A program made the position numbers and the translations under genes. A DNA stretch of 64,000 bases from positions 372,001-436,000 of the forward strand of contig CAVWXP010000010.1 in assembly GCA_963759175.1 (NCBI GenBank), written 5' to 3'. Positions 27,261 through 35,383 of the stretch are shown piece by piece. Under the pieces are notes generated by a model. That model saw only the letters and a program-made list of their open reading frames with translations. It did not search any database and was not told where the DNA came from. The stretch comes from SZUA-442 sp963759175. Lineage in GTDB: Bacteria; Actinomycetota; Acidimicrobiia; Spongiisociales; UBA5794. The first letter of the stretch is position 1, and each line of letters opens with the position of its first letter.

Positions 27261-28580
27261 TCACGGCTCGATGTCGAGACCGCGCACGGCTGCCGCGAAT
27301 CGTCCACCCATGGCGTCGTCGAAGCCGACGAGATGGACCGATGACAGCGACGACCGTCCCTCCCCGAGGTACTCGGCCACGGACTCTGCGATGATCCTCG
27401 TTGCCTCCTCAGCCGGGTATCCATAGATGCCGGCAGACACCGCGGGGATCGCGATCGAGCGACCGCCGATCTCGTCGGCCATGTCCAGCGCCGCGAGGGT
27501 GGCCGCCGCGAGCAGGGACTCGTTGTCCTGGCCCTCGGTGAAGACGGGGCCAGCCACGTGCACCACGTACCGAGCAGGCATGGCTCCCGCCGAGGTCAAC
27601 GCCGCGACCCCCGGCTCCAACCGTCCGTACGTGGCGATCCAGCCTGCCGATTCCTCGTCGATCGTCGGACCACCTGCCACCGCGATGGCCCTGGCGACGC
27701 CACCCCCATGGGCCAGCTCCGGGTTCGCCGCGTTGGTCACCACGTCGACATCCATCGAGGTGATGTCGTCCACGACGACACCGAGCGATGTCTCACCGAT
27801 GCGCACGGCCACGAGCGCCCATGGATCGATGTCGATCGGTTCCCACGTCTCTCCGTCGAGGGCATCGGAGCGACGTGCCGTCGACCACCACCACGTGGCT
27901 CCCGCTCCGTGGAGGTCTACCCCGCGGTCGTGGGCGACGTCGATCGCCCGCCGTGCGACGGCGGGCGCAGGGTCGATGAGCTCGGTTCCGGCGGGCAACC
28001 GCTCGGCGATGGCATCGCGGATGAGCGGGTAGTGCGTGCAGCCGAGCACCACGACATCGGCACCGGATTCCACGATCGTGGGGAGGTACGCGTCGAGGAG
28101 CGGCCCCACGTCAGCTCCTGACTCGACGGCCGCGGCGAGTCCGGGGCATGCCTGCTCGACGATGGTCACATCGCTGCCGTGACGTCCGACCAGATCACGG
28201 AAGAGCTCCCCCTGGAAGGTGGCGCCGGTGGCCATGACGGCGATCACCCCCGTCCTCGTGCGCTCCGCCGCCGGTTTCACGGCGGGTTCCATGCCGACGA
28301 ACGGGATGTCCGGCAGCTCCGATCGGAGATGGTGCAGCGCCGCGGCTGACGCCGAGTTGCAGGCGATCACGATCATCTCGACCCCGGCGGTCGTCAGGTA
28401 GCGGGCGAGCACCTCGGTGCGGGTACGGACCTCGTCGAGCGTTCGTTCGCCATACGGTCCGAATGCGTGGTCGGCGACATACACGAGATCCGCCCACGGG
28501 GCACGCTCACGGATCGCGCCGAGGACGCCGGTCCCACCGATGCCGGAGTCGAACACGGCGATGCGCGGTGTCAGGTCCAC
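27261..28580 (-). CDS. murI: Glutamate racemase fused to a macro (ADP-ribose-binding) domain
   Basis: A 439-residue two-domain protein. Residues 1-about 250 are glutamate racemase, which makes D-glutamate for peptidoglycan: FDSGIGG at 10-16, the two catalytic cysteines in ACNSAS (Cys74) and LGCTHYP (Cys181), and the DPAPAVARRA end. Residues about 262-437 are a macro domain: GVVVDDITSMDVDVVTNAAN with Asn283 and Asn286, GGGVARAI at 292-299 and AVSAGIYGYPAEEATRII (about 380-397). Such domains bind ADP-ribose and often remove it from acceptors. The frame is unbroken through the join, so the fusion is not a sequencing artefact of the obvious kind. It overlaps metX upstream by 10 bases and is in the metX-proC directon. 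Why the two activities are joined is unknown. Confidence 0.88.
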   Translation of the reverse strand: MDLTPRIAVFDSGIGGTGVLGAIRERAPWADLVYVADHAFGPYGERTLDEVRTRTEVLARYLTTAGVEMIVIACNSASAAALHHLRSELPDIPFVGMEPAVKPAAERTRTGVIAVMATGATFQGELFRDLVGRHGSDVTIVEQACPGLAAAVESGADVGPLLDAYLPTIVESGADVVVLGCTHYPLIRDAIAERLPAGTELIDPAPAVARRAIDVAHDRGVDLHGAGATWWWSTARRSDALDGETWEPIDIDPWALVAVRIGETSLGVVVDDITSMDVDVVTNAANPELAHGGGVARAIAVAGGPTIDEESAGWIATYGRLEPGVAALTSAGAMPARYVVHVAGPVFTEGQDNESLLAAATLAALDMADEIGGRSIAIPAVSAGIYGYPAEEATRIIAESVAEYLGEGRSSLSSVHLVGFDDAMGGRFAAAVRGLDIEP

Positions 28581-29725
28581 GGCGACAGCAGCGTCGCCCG
28601 AAGGTGGGGGGCGAACAACTCGGGTTCGAGGAGGAAGGAATCGTGCCCCTTGTCGGAATGCACGGTGATGTGGCGCACCGGCACGGACGCCCGCTTCAGG
28701 GCACCCACCAGACGCCGTTGCTCATCGGGGTAGAAGCACACATCGGAGTCGATCGAAAAGACCATGAACCGCTGGTCGGTGCAGGCGGAGAGCAGGTCCT
28801 CGACCTCAGCGACCCCCGCCTCACCACACAGGTCGACGGTCTGCCATGCCTCCATGATGCGCAAGTAGCTGTTCGCATCGAACCGCTGCACGAACTTGGT
28901 TCCCTGGTGCCACATGTACGACTCGAGGTTGTTCGACAGGTCGTAGGCGTCCGGACCATCGTCCGGCTCGACCTCGGATCTGGCGCGTTCCGCGAGGGCG
29001 TCGAGGGAGACGAACGTCTTGTGGCCGATCATCCGCGCAAGCCGGAGTCCCGCCACCGGAGGATCGTCGGGCGGGTATCCACCGGCTCGGAACGTCGGGT
29101 CCGTCACGATGGCGGTGATCTGTTCGAAGTTGTGCAGGGTCTGGAGTTCGGTGACCTCGAGACCGGCAGCGATCGGGATCACGATGTCGACGAGGTCGGG
29201 GTATCGGGTGGCGAGCGAGATCGCCATGAATCCGCCGACCGATCCCCCTATGACGGCCCGGAGCCGTTCGATCCCGAGGGTTGCGAGCAACCGGACCTGC
29301 ACGTCGACCATGTCGGCGAACGTGACGGCAGGGAAGGATGCCCCATAGGTGCGACCGGTCGCGGGATCCATCGAGGCAGGCCCGGTGCTCCCGTAGCAAC
29401 CGCCGAGGAAGTTGGCGCAGATGACGAACAATTCGTCGGTGTCGATGGCCCCGCCCGGACCGACGAACGAGTCCCACCATCCGATCTGGAGTTCCTCGGT
29501 CCAACGTGACCCCGCCGCGGGAACGGACCGGTTGATACCGGAGGCGTGCTGGCTCCCGGTGAGGGCGTGGAACACCAACACGGCGTTGTCACGCGCGTCG
29601 TTCAAGGTGCCGTAGGTCTCGTAGGCCACGTCGACGGATGCGAGCGTCCCACCCCCGCGCAGCATCACCGGATCGCCGTCGTCGGCGAACGTCACGACCT
29701 CGGTCACCACGTCTCGGTTCTCCAT
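28571..29725 (-). CDS. metX: Homoserine O-acetyltransferase
   Basis: A 384-residue alpha/beta-hydrolase-fold enzyme that acylates homoserine in methionine synthesis. The family core is present: LVFHALTGSQHASG, GWWDSFVGPG and CANFLGGCYGSTGPAS. The nucleophile elbow is GGSVGGF, the acid is in SIDSDVCFYPDEQ and the histidine in SDKGHDSFL. A TAGCCT hexamer at 29735-29740, 9 bases before the ATG, fits a leaderless start. It heads the long minus-strand directon and overlaps the murI fusion by 10 bases. The acyl donor (acetyl or succinyl) cannot be decided from motifs alone; MetX members most often use acetyl-CoA. Confidence 0.88.
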   Translation of the reverse strand: MENRDVVTEVVTFADDGDPVMLRGGGTLASVDVAYETYGTLNDARDNAVLVFHALTGSQHASGINRSVPAAGSRWTEELQIGWWDSFVGPGGAIDTDELFVICANFLGGCYGSTGPASMDPATGRTYGASFPAVTFADMVDVQVRLLATLGIERLRAVIGGSVGGFMAISLATRYPDLVDIVIPIAAGLEVTELQTLHNFEQITAIVTDPTFRAGGYPPDDPPVAGLRLARMIGHKTFVSLDALAERARSEVEPDDGPDAYDLSNNLESYMWHQGTKFVQRFDANSYLRIMEAWQTVDLCGEAGVAEVEDLLSACTDQRFMVFSIDSDVCFYPDEQRRLVGALKRASVPVRHITVHSDKGHDSFLLEPELFAPHLRATLLSPWT

Positions 29726-29795
29726 CGAGGACCGAGGCTAGGCGGACACACGGGCCATGACGATCGGATCATCCGCCACGAGTAGGGTGCCCGCC

Positions 29796-30338
29796 ATGGG
29801 ACGTGCCACGGATCACCTCGACGACGCCACGATCGGGTGGATCGGGCGTCAGCACCTGTTCTTCGTCGCATCGGCGCCACTCGATGGCGGACATGTGAAC
29901 CTCTCGCCCAAGGGCCTCGACTCGTTCCGGGTCCTCGGACCCACATCGGTGGCCTATCTCGACCTGACCGGGAGCGGGGCCGAGACGATCGCCCACCTCC
30001 GGGAGAACGGGCGCATCACGGTGATGTTCGCAGCCTTCGACGGACCTCCCCGCATCGTGCGGCTCTACGGATCGGGAACCGTGATCCTGCCGACCGATGC
30101 CCGGTTCCCCGAGCTCGGGGATCGCTTCGGTGAACGACGCGGCGTGCGATCGATCATCACCATCGACATCGATCGAGTGCAGGATTCGTGCGGGTATGCC
30201 GTGCCCCGGATGGACTTCGTGGAGGATCGCTCCCGACTCGGCGCATGGGTCGACCATCGCTCCGATGCCGAGATCGCTACCTACTGGGCTGAGAGGAACA
30301 CCACGAGCATCGACGGCCTGCCCGCCCTCGATGTGTGA
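29796..30338 (+). CDS. Pyridoxamine 5-phosphate oxidase-like flavin/F420-binding protein
   Basis: A 180-residue split-barrel protein of the putative PNPOx family, starting QHLFFVASAPLDGGHVNLSPKG and containing FAAFDGPPRIVRLYGSG. Such proteins bind FMN, F420 or haem; the true substrate is unknown. The ATG at 29796 is preferred over an in-frame upstream start because TAGGGT lies at 29783-29788, 7 bases before it, and homologous sequence begins here. It is convergent with the nitroreductase gene, the stops being one base apart. Confidence 0.75.
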   Translation: MGRATDHLDDATIGWIGRQHLFFVASAPLDGGHVNLSPKGLDSFRVLGPTSVAYLDLTGSGAETIAHLRENGRITVMFAAFDGPPRIVRLYGSGTVILPTDARFPELGDRFGERRGVRSIITIDIDRVQDSCGYAVPRMDFVEDRSRLGAWVDHRSDAEIATYWAERNTTSIDGLPALDV

Positions 30339-30339
30339 G

Positions 30340-30852
30340 TCAGGACGTTGCGGTGGATCCGTAGGTGTTGCGATGCACGAGCTCTGAGATCGGCTTGCGT
30401 CCGCCGAACCGCTTGGGTGCCGCACCCGCCGACGCATAGCCGATCGCAATCGCATAGCGGCAGCGGACGCCAGCCGGTAGATCGAGGATGTCGGCGGCCA
30501 TCTCCTCGCGGTGCAAGGTGATGGGACACGTGGCGAGTCCGAGCGCGTCGGCGGCCAACATGATGTTCTGGGCTACGCGCCCGGTGTCGAACTCGTAGCC
30601 TTCGGGTTCCTGCACGAGGCAGATCGTGGCGGGAGCCGCCGCGATCGGGGCGGTGAAATCCCCGGCGCCGGCGAGGCGCTCGCGCTGGCTGGGATCGTCG
30701 ACGACGATGAACGACCAGTTCTGACGGTTCTTGGACGACCCGGTCCAGCGGGCCGCCTCGAGCACGGCGTCCATGTCCTCATCGCTCACGGGTCTGTCCT
30801 CGAACGAGCGCAGTGCCTTGAGTCTGAGAATGGCCTCGTACGTGTCACGCAT
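30340..30852 (-). CDS. Nitroreductase-family oxidoreductase
   Basis: A 170-residue FMN-dependent protein of the nitroreductase fold. MRDTYEAILRLKALRSFEDR gives the family start with its conserved Arg-Ser that contacts FMN, followed by WTGSSKNRQNWSFIVV and a glycine-rich AADALGLATCPITL. The C-terminus carries KRFGGRKPISELVH, common in this family. Substrate unknown. Start at 30852, with TAGGTT at 30860-30865, 7 bases upstream; the longer frame upstream is arginine-rich and overlaps the acyl-CoA dehydrogenase end. Short for the family but apparently complete. Confidence 0.8.
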   Translation of the reverse strand: MRDTYEAILRLKALRSFEDRPVSDEDMDAVLEAARWTGSSKNRQNWSFIVVDDPSQRERLAGAGDFTAPIAAAPATICLVQEPEGYEFDTGRVAQNIMLAADALGLATCPITLHREEMAADILDLPAGVRCRYAIAIGYASAGAAPKRFGGRKPISELVHRNTYGSTATS

Positions 30853-30913
30853 GGCGACGAACCTAGCGGGCGATGGAGGCGGCCGCACGATGCGACCACC
30901 TCCCACCGACCCC

Positions 30914-32716
30914 CTAGAACGCTGCGTCCGGGAGGTCCATGAGCCACGCGTCCTCGGTCTGGGCTGCTGCCGTGCGGACGGCGACCTTCGGCAACGCATC
31001 CTTCACGAAGAAGCGCGCCGAGGCGACCTTCCCCGTGTAGAACGCCGTGTCCGCTTCGTCGGCGTCCGGCAAGGCCGCGAGCGCCACCTCGGCATGCTCG
31101 AGCAGCAGCCAGGCGATGACCACCTCGGCGAGGCTCTCGAGCAACGTGTTGGTGTGGAAGCCTGCCTTGTAGATCTCGCTCGGCTCCTGCATCGAGGCCA
31201 TCGAGTACGTGACGAGCACACCGACGTGGTTCTGGAGCTGTTCGAGCGCATGCCCGAGGTCCTGGCGCTCCCCGGCCAGTTCATCCGATCCGCCCTTGAC
31301 GTACTCGAGGATGCCCTCGGCGAACCGCATGAGCGTCTGACCCTGGTCCCGTGCGATCTTGCGGAAGAAGAGGTCGAGCGACTGGATGGCGGTCGTACCT
31401 TCGTACAGGGTGTCGATCTTGGCGTCGCGGATGTACTGCTCGATCGGGTAGTCCTGGGTGAACCCCGAACCCCCGAAGACCTGGAGCGAGGTCGACAGCA
31501 GTTCGTAGGCCTTCTCCGACGAGTAGCCCTTGACCAGCGGGAGCAGGAGGTCGTTGAGCTTCGCCCAATACGGGTCCTGGGGTTCGAGCGCGACCTTGTC
31601 GAGCGTCATCGCCGCATACATCCACAAGGCGCGGAGACCCTCCGAATAGGCCTTCTGGAGCATCAGCATGCGCCGCACGTCGGGGTGGCGGATGATCGGA
31701 ACACGCGGAGCGGTCTTGTCGGTCATCTGGGTCATGTCCGCGGACTGGACCCGCTCCTTGGCGTACTCGAGGGAGTTGAGGTAGCCGGTCGAGAGGGTTG
31801 CGGCGGACTTCACGCCGATGAGCATGCGGGCATCCTCGATGACGAGGAACATCTGGCGGATGCCTTCGTGGACATCACCGACGAGGTATCCGACACATGG
31901 CTCGTCGATTCCCATCGACAACTCACAGGTCGCCGAACCCTTGATGCCCATCTTCTTCTCGATGTTGGTGGTGTACACGCCATTGCGTTCACCGAGTGAG
32001 CCGTCCTCGTCGACGAGGAACTTGGGGACGATGAACATCGACAGGCCCTTCGTACCGGGTTCGCCGCCCTCGCGACGCGCCAGGACCAGGTGCACGATGT
32101 TGTCGTAGTAGTCGTTCTCACCCGACGTGATGAAGCGCTTCACGCCCTCGAGGTGATACGTGTCGCCCTCGACGTGGAGTGCCTTGGAGGTGCCGTTGCC
32201 CACATCGGATCCGGCGTCGGGCTCGGTGAGCACCATGGTGGCGCCCCAGCGCTTCTCGATGATCCACCGTGCCCACGTCTGCTTCTGCTCCTCGGTCCCC
32301 ACGGCTGCGATGACGCGAGCCATGAGGAGGCCCGATGCGTACAGGAAGGTCGACGGATTCGAGCCGACGAAGGCCTCCGTCGTGGCCCACCGCAGGGAGT
32401 CGGGGGCACCGAAACCGCCGAGGGCGTCCTCGATGCCGAGGAGGTGCCATCCACCGTCGAAGAACGTGTCGAGGCTGGCCTTCACCGAGTCGGGCAGCGA
32501 CACTTCGCCGTCGATCAGCTGGATCGGGATCCGGTCCGAATCGACGAAGCTCGCACCGAAGTCCTCACGGGCGAGGCGGTCGACCTCGCGCAGGGCATCC
32601 ATCGCCGTGTCGCTGTCGAACGTGTCGAAAGGCGCCACCCCGTAGTGGTCGCCCACCTTGAGGTACTCGAAGAGGTTGAACTCGACGTCTCGCAGGTTGC
32701 TCTTGTAATGGCTCAT
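30914..32716 (-). CDS. Acyl-CoA dehydrogenase, FadE5-like long form
   Basis: A 600-residue FAD enzyme for the first oxidation step of fatty-acid beta-oxidation; its reduced flavin is probably reoxidised through electron-transfer flavoprotein and EtfD. The long form with an extra C-terminal domain matches mycobacterial FadE5-like enzymes. Visible are MVLTEPDAGSDVGN (FAD/substrate region), VKRFITSGENDYYDN, and KIDTLYEGTTAIQSLDLFFRK (written in parts; Glu of YEG is the usual catalytic base). The ATG at 32716 follows GAGGAG closely; an upstream ATG lies 36 bases away. It is divergent from a TetR gene across two palindromes, so that regulator probably controls it. Confidence 0.9.
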   Translation of the reverse strand: MSHYKSNLRDVEFNLFEYLKVGDHYGVAPFDTFDSDTAMDALREVDRLAREDFGASFVDSDRIPIQLIDGEVSLPDSVKASLDTFFDGGWHLLGIEDALGGFGAPDSLRWATTEAFVGSNPSTFLYASGLLMARVIAAVGTEEQKQTWARWIIEKRWGATMVLTEPDAGSDVGNGTSKALHVEGDTYHLEGVKRFITSGENDYYDNIVHLVLARREGGEPGTKGLSMFIVPKFLVDEDGSLGERNGVYTTNIEKKMGIKGSATCELSMGIDEPCVGYLVGDVHEGIRQMFLVIEDARMLIGVKSAATLSTGYLNSLEYAKERVQSADMTQMTDKTAPRVPIIRHPDVRRMLMLQKAYSEGLRALWMYAAMTLDKVALEPQDPYWAKLNDLLLPLVKGYSSEKAYELLSTSLQVFGGSGFTQDYPIEQYIRDAKIDTLYEGTTAIQSLDLFFRKIARDQGQTLMRFAEGILEYVKGGSDELAGERQDLGHALEQLQNHVGVLVTYSMASMQEPSEIYKAGFHTNTLLESLAEVVIAWLLLEHAEVALAALPDADEADTAFYTGKVASARFFVKDALPKVAVRTAAAQTEDAWLMDLPDAAF

Positions 32717-32786
32717 GGGCTCCTCGTATCCACCAACGCGTTGATGCGGCACCGACCCACGCAGCCGTGAACGGCGTCCACGGTTT

Positions 32787-32818
32787 TTGAGTATACACTC
32801 AAATTGGAGTGCGCACTC
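32787..32818. promoter_or_regulatory. Paired palindromic operators between acyl-CoA dehydrogenase and tetR
   Basis: TTGAGTATACACTCAA at 32787-32802 is a perfect TTGAG-N6-CTCAA palindrome. Four bases on, GAGTGCGCACTC at 32807-32818 is a perfect 12-bp palindrome of related form, and a TTGAGT half-site follows at 32823-32828. They lie between the divergent genes, as expected for a TetR dimer regulating itself and its neighbour. The same palindrome type precedes fadI at 53260-53275. Confidence 0.75.
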
Positions 32819-32822
32819 ACAA

Positions 32823-32850
32823 TTGAGTTCTCGCCCAGATTTCCTACGAT
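32823..32850 (+). promoter_or_regulatory. tetR promoter (TTGAGT -16- TACGAT)
   Basis: A -35-like TTGAGT (32823-32828) and a -10-like TACGAT (32845-32850) are 16 bases apart, upstream of a GTG start with GGAGAG near 32862. The -35 overlaps a TTGAG half-site, which would give autorepression. Confidence 0.45.
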
Positions 32851-32871
32851 GGCCCAGGGACGGAGAGATCA

Positions 32872-33426
32872 GTGGTTCGATATCAGGCAGGCATCCAGAC
32901 CGAGGCGCGCATCATCGATGCCACGCGCACACTGCTCGCCGACGGTGGTCTCGACGCCGCAACCCTCAAGGCCATCTGTGACCGCGCCGAGGTGCGGGCG
33001 GGTTCGTTCTACAACCTGTTCGATTCCAAGGAAGAGGCCGTGATGCGGGTGGTCCGCGAAGCCATCGATGCCGTCGATCCCGATCCCGAGGGATCGGGAT
33101 CGGACACCGTCGACGATCTGGTCGAGGCCTACATCCGGTTCTTCGAGGAGCAGCCCGAGCTTGCCAGGGTCTACGTCATGGCCGCCCTCCAGGGCGAGAG
33201 CTCCGGCAACGGAACGCGGCGCCGATTCCTCCGCCATCACCTCAGGCGCGTGGAGCGTTTCGCGGACGCCATGGCACGTGCAGATGCCACGCTGACCCCC
33301 GCTGATGCCGAGATCAGGGCTGAGCTCCTGCTCGGTGCCCTCGACGGCCTTGCCTTCCGCTGGTCGCTCGATACCGATTTCGCCTTCGTCGACTTCGCTC
33401 GCCGAGCGGCTCGCCACTTCGCCTGA
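32872..33426 (+). CDS. TetR-family regulator of fatty-acid oxidation (predicted)
   Basis: A 184-residue one-component regulator. The N-terminal helix-turn-helix is LDAATLKAICDRAEVRAGSF (about 25-44), ending YNLFDSKEEAVMRV as usual in TetR proteins. The C-terminal ligand domain is short and helical. The GTG at 32872 follows GGAGAG at suitable spacing. It faces an acyl-CoA dehydrogenase across TTGAG-N6-CTCAA palindromes, so it probably responds to a fatty acyl-CoA and also acts on fadIJ, whose promoter has the same palindrome. Target and ligand are inferred from position. Confidence 0.82.
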   Translation: MVRYQAGIQTEARIIDATRTLLADGGLDAATLKAICDRAEVRAGSFYNLFDSKEEAVMRVVREAIDAVDPDPEGSGSDTVDDLVEAYIRFFEEQPELARVYVMAALQGESSGNGTRRRFLRHHLRRVERFADAMARADATLTPADAEIRAELLLGALDGLAFRWSLDTDFAFVDFARRAARHFA

Positions 33427-33445
33427 CCACCGATCGGTCACGGCC

Positions 33446-33850
33446 TCATGTCGGTCCGGCGGCTGCGACGATCGCACACAACACGACGAGCACGGCGGTG
33501 GTACCACCGAGCAGATAGCGCTCGATCGGATGGCGGGAGGCGAGGTTCATGGCCGTGTTGATCGCCATGTAGGCGACGACCATCCACGCCAGCACCGTCA
33601 CGACCGTCGACGACACGCTCGTCGTGACCACCCCTCCCCTGGCGAGGATGATCCATGCGAAACCGACGAGCACGAGGGCTGCGGCACCGCTTGCAATCCT
33701 CCACGGGCCCGGCAGCGCTTCGCCCGCGGATGCGACCCGACCGCCGTAGACGATGTTCCCGAACGGCGCACCGAGCGCCAGAGCCACCTGGAGGGCTGCG
33801 AGCAGCGAGAACAGCACGGCGGCGATCACGGCAATCGTCTCGATGTCCAT
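33446..33850 (-). CDS. Four-span membrane protein of unknown function
   Basis: A 134-residue protein with four hydrophobic segments (about 5-28, 48-70, 78-100 and 112-132) and the polar stretch SRHPIERYLLGG between the last two. I do not recognise a family with certainty; it resembles small actinobacterial integral membrane proteins. TAGGGT at 33857-33862 is 6 bases before the ATG, fitting a leaderless transcript. It is convergent with tetR. Confidence 0.65.
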   Translation of the reverse strand: MDIETIAVIAAVLFSLLAALQVALALGAPFGNIVYGGRVASAGEALPGPWRIASGAAALVLVGFAWIILARGGVVTTSVSSTVVTVLAWMVVAYMAINTAMNLASRHPIERYLLGGTTAVLVVLCAIVAAAGPT

Positions 33851-33894
33851 GCCTCCACCCTACGCCGGACCCCGGCGCACGGACCGGCGAACGA

Positions 33895-34638
33895 TCAGTA
33901 CGGCAATCCGATGGCGGTGCAGAGGAACTCGGTGTAGGGACCGGCCTTCGTGTAGGCCTTGGCGAGGGCGTCGTCGAAGTCAGGCGAGGTGACGGCCTTG
34001 TGTGTCAGCTTCTCCCCAGCCGTGAAGCTCTTCATACGCAGATCGTCGGCGAAGGGGAACTCAGGGTCGTACTCCTTCGGAACTCGCTTGAGCATCTCCT
34101 CCTCACCGGGGTCGATGCTCCACGTGCCGATGAACGCAGCCGATCGGGTGGCCGTGCGCCAGTCATCGGGCCGCTGGTAGATCGCATCGCGGATGGTGCG
34201 GGTGACCTTCGTCTCGGGACGCCACATGCCGACGCCGGCGAAACAGGCGCCCGGCTCGATGTGGAGGTAGAAGCCGGGCGCATGGACGTCCTTGCCCATC
34301 TCGTGACGGAACTGGATGCCGATGTTCGTCTTGTAGGGCGTCTTGTCCTTGGAGAACCGGGTGTCGCGATACGGGCGCATCAACGAGCCGCCGTTCGTGC
34401 GCGTATCGGCCACGAAATGGTCAGACATCGCCTGGAGCCGGACGCCGAAGTCGGCGATGAACTCCTTCGCCGGCTCGCGGACCACGGAGATGTATCGATC
34501 CTTGTTGTCTTCCCACCATTCGCGGTTGTTGTTCGCGGCCACGTCCTTGAGGAACGTGAACACCGCCGGGGTGAAGTAGGAAGCGCTATAGAAGAATTGG
34601 AGCTGGTGAGTGGGGCGAGGATGCTGACGAAGGTACAT
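33895..34638 (-). CDS. DUF2461 (TIGR02453) family protein with a replaced N-terminus
   Basis: A DUF2461 protein of unknown function; the body (YFTPAVFTFLKDVAANNNRE, SRSAAFIGTW-like region, PKEYDPEFPFADDLRMKSF) is intact to the stop. The first 20 residues from the ATG at 34638 (MYLRQHPRPTHQLQFFYSAS) come from inserted DNA. The native beginning (MARQS then YFTPAV) lies in a detached copy at 35025-35276 with a better Shine-Dalgarno sequence. Bases 34342-34578 repeat exactly at 35025-35261. The hybrid may still be translated, since only a few leading residues are exchanged, but its old promoter and ribosome site are now separated from it. An in-frame ATG at 34746 also exists. Confidence 0.75.
   Translation of the reverse strand: MYLRQHPRPTHQLQFFYSASYFTPAVFTFLKDVAANNNREWWEDNKDRYISVVREPAKEFIADFGVRLQAMSDHFVADTRTNGGSLMRPYRDTRFSKDKTPYKTNIGIQFRHEMGKDVHAPGFYLHIEPGACFAGVGMWRPETKVTRTIRDAIYQRPDDWRTATRSAAFIGTWSIDPGEEEMLKRVPKEYDPEFPFADDLRMKSFTAGEKLTHKAVTSPDFDDALAKAYTKAGPYTEFLCTAIGLPY
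34342..34578. repeat. 237-bp direct duplication, left copy
   Basis: Identical base for base to 35025-35261 (offset 683). It starts CTTGTCCTTGGAGAACC and ends GGGGTGAAGTA. This copy is joined to the rest of the DUF2461 gene. Confidence 0.95.
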
Positions 34639-34673
34639 CGTGAACCATCGACGGTCCGTGCTATAACGGACTC

Positions 34674-34985
34674 GTGACAACGGAGACACGATCAACAGCG
34701 CGCCGTGGTGTGGTCGCCACAGCCTGGGCACTGATACTGGCGACATATCCGGTCGTTTGGGCTATCGGCTACCAGGATCATCCGTGGCGAAACGGTCTGC
34801 TCTCGATCATCGTCGCCGTGGCAGCACTCGTCGTCGCTCTCATCGTGAAGTCGGCAGGTGCAAGAACCGAACCTCCGATACCGCGCTGGGTCGGATGGTT
34901 TGCCGTGATCGTGACGTCGGCCGCGGTGGCGTCCGCATTGATCTGGGCCTTCTTCGAAAGTTCGCTCGCCGGCCCGATCGACTAA
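34674..34985 (+). CDS. Small three-span membrane protein in the DUF2461 insert
   Basis: A 103-residue protein with hydrophobic segments at about 13-31, 40-59 and 73-93 and a short basic N-terminus. No family recognised. The GTG start at 34674 lies 6 bases after TATAAC (34662-34667), so the mRNA would be leaderless. It lies wholly inside the 446-bp segment that separates the two 237-bp repeats, so it may be cargo of that segment or simply a neighbour moved by rearrangement. Confidence 0.5.
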   Translation: MTTETRSTARRGVVATAWALILATYPVVWAIGYQDHPWRNGLLSIIVAVAALVVALIVKSAGARTEPPIPRWVGWFAVIVTSAAVASALIWAFFESSLAGPID

Positions 34986-35024
34986 CTGAACGCCCCGGCA
35001 CGAAGGCCTTGCAGTCTGTCCGTG

Positions 35025-35261
35025 CTTGTCCTTGGAGAACCGGGTGTCGCGATACGGGCGCATCAACGAGCCGCCGTTCGTGCGCGTATCGGCCACGAAA
35101 TGGTCAGACATCGCCTGGAGCCGGACGCCGAAGTCGGCGATGAACTCCTTCGCCGGCTCGCGGACCACGGAGATGTATCGATCCTTGTTGTCTTCCCACC
35201 ATTCGCGGTTGTTGTTCGCGGCCACGTCCTTGAGGAACGTGAACACCGCCGGGGTGAAGTA
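35025..35261. repeat. 237-bp direct duplication, right copy
   Basis: Exact copy of 34342-34578. It carries codons 6-84 of the native DUF2461 gene and is joined to that gene's original start. Confidence 0.95.
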
Positions 35262-35276
35262 CGACTGTCTCGCCAT
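35025..35276 (-). pseudogene. Detached 5-prime fragment of the DUF2461 gene
   Basis: The ATG at 35276 with AAAGGAAT just upstream begins MARQSYFTPAVFTFLKD and reads 84 family codons to SKDK before leaving the duplicated segment. It then runs on in frame through the insert as non-family sequence until 34692. This is the native beginning of the gene whose body is at 33895-34578. As it stands it cannot make the whole protein. Confidence 0.75.
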
Positions 35277-35383
35277 GGATTCCTTTCGTCGGTGGACAAC
35301 CTACGGCACGCGGGCACCCGAATCCAGAGGTGCGATCCGCCGAGTGGATCCGCATGCATCGGTCGGGTCCTACGCTGGAATCG

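Noticed and set aside
34579..35024. Insertion sequence in the DUF2461 gene
   Set aside because: No terminal inverted repeats, no transposase, and the flanking duplication (237 bp) is too long to be a target-site duplication.
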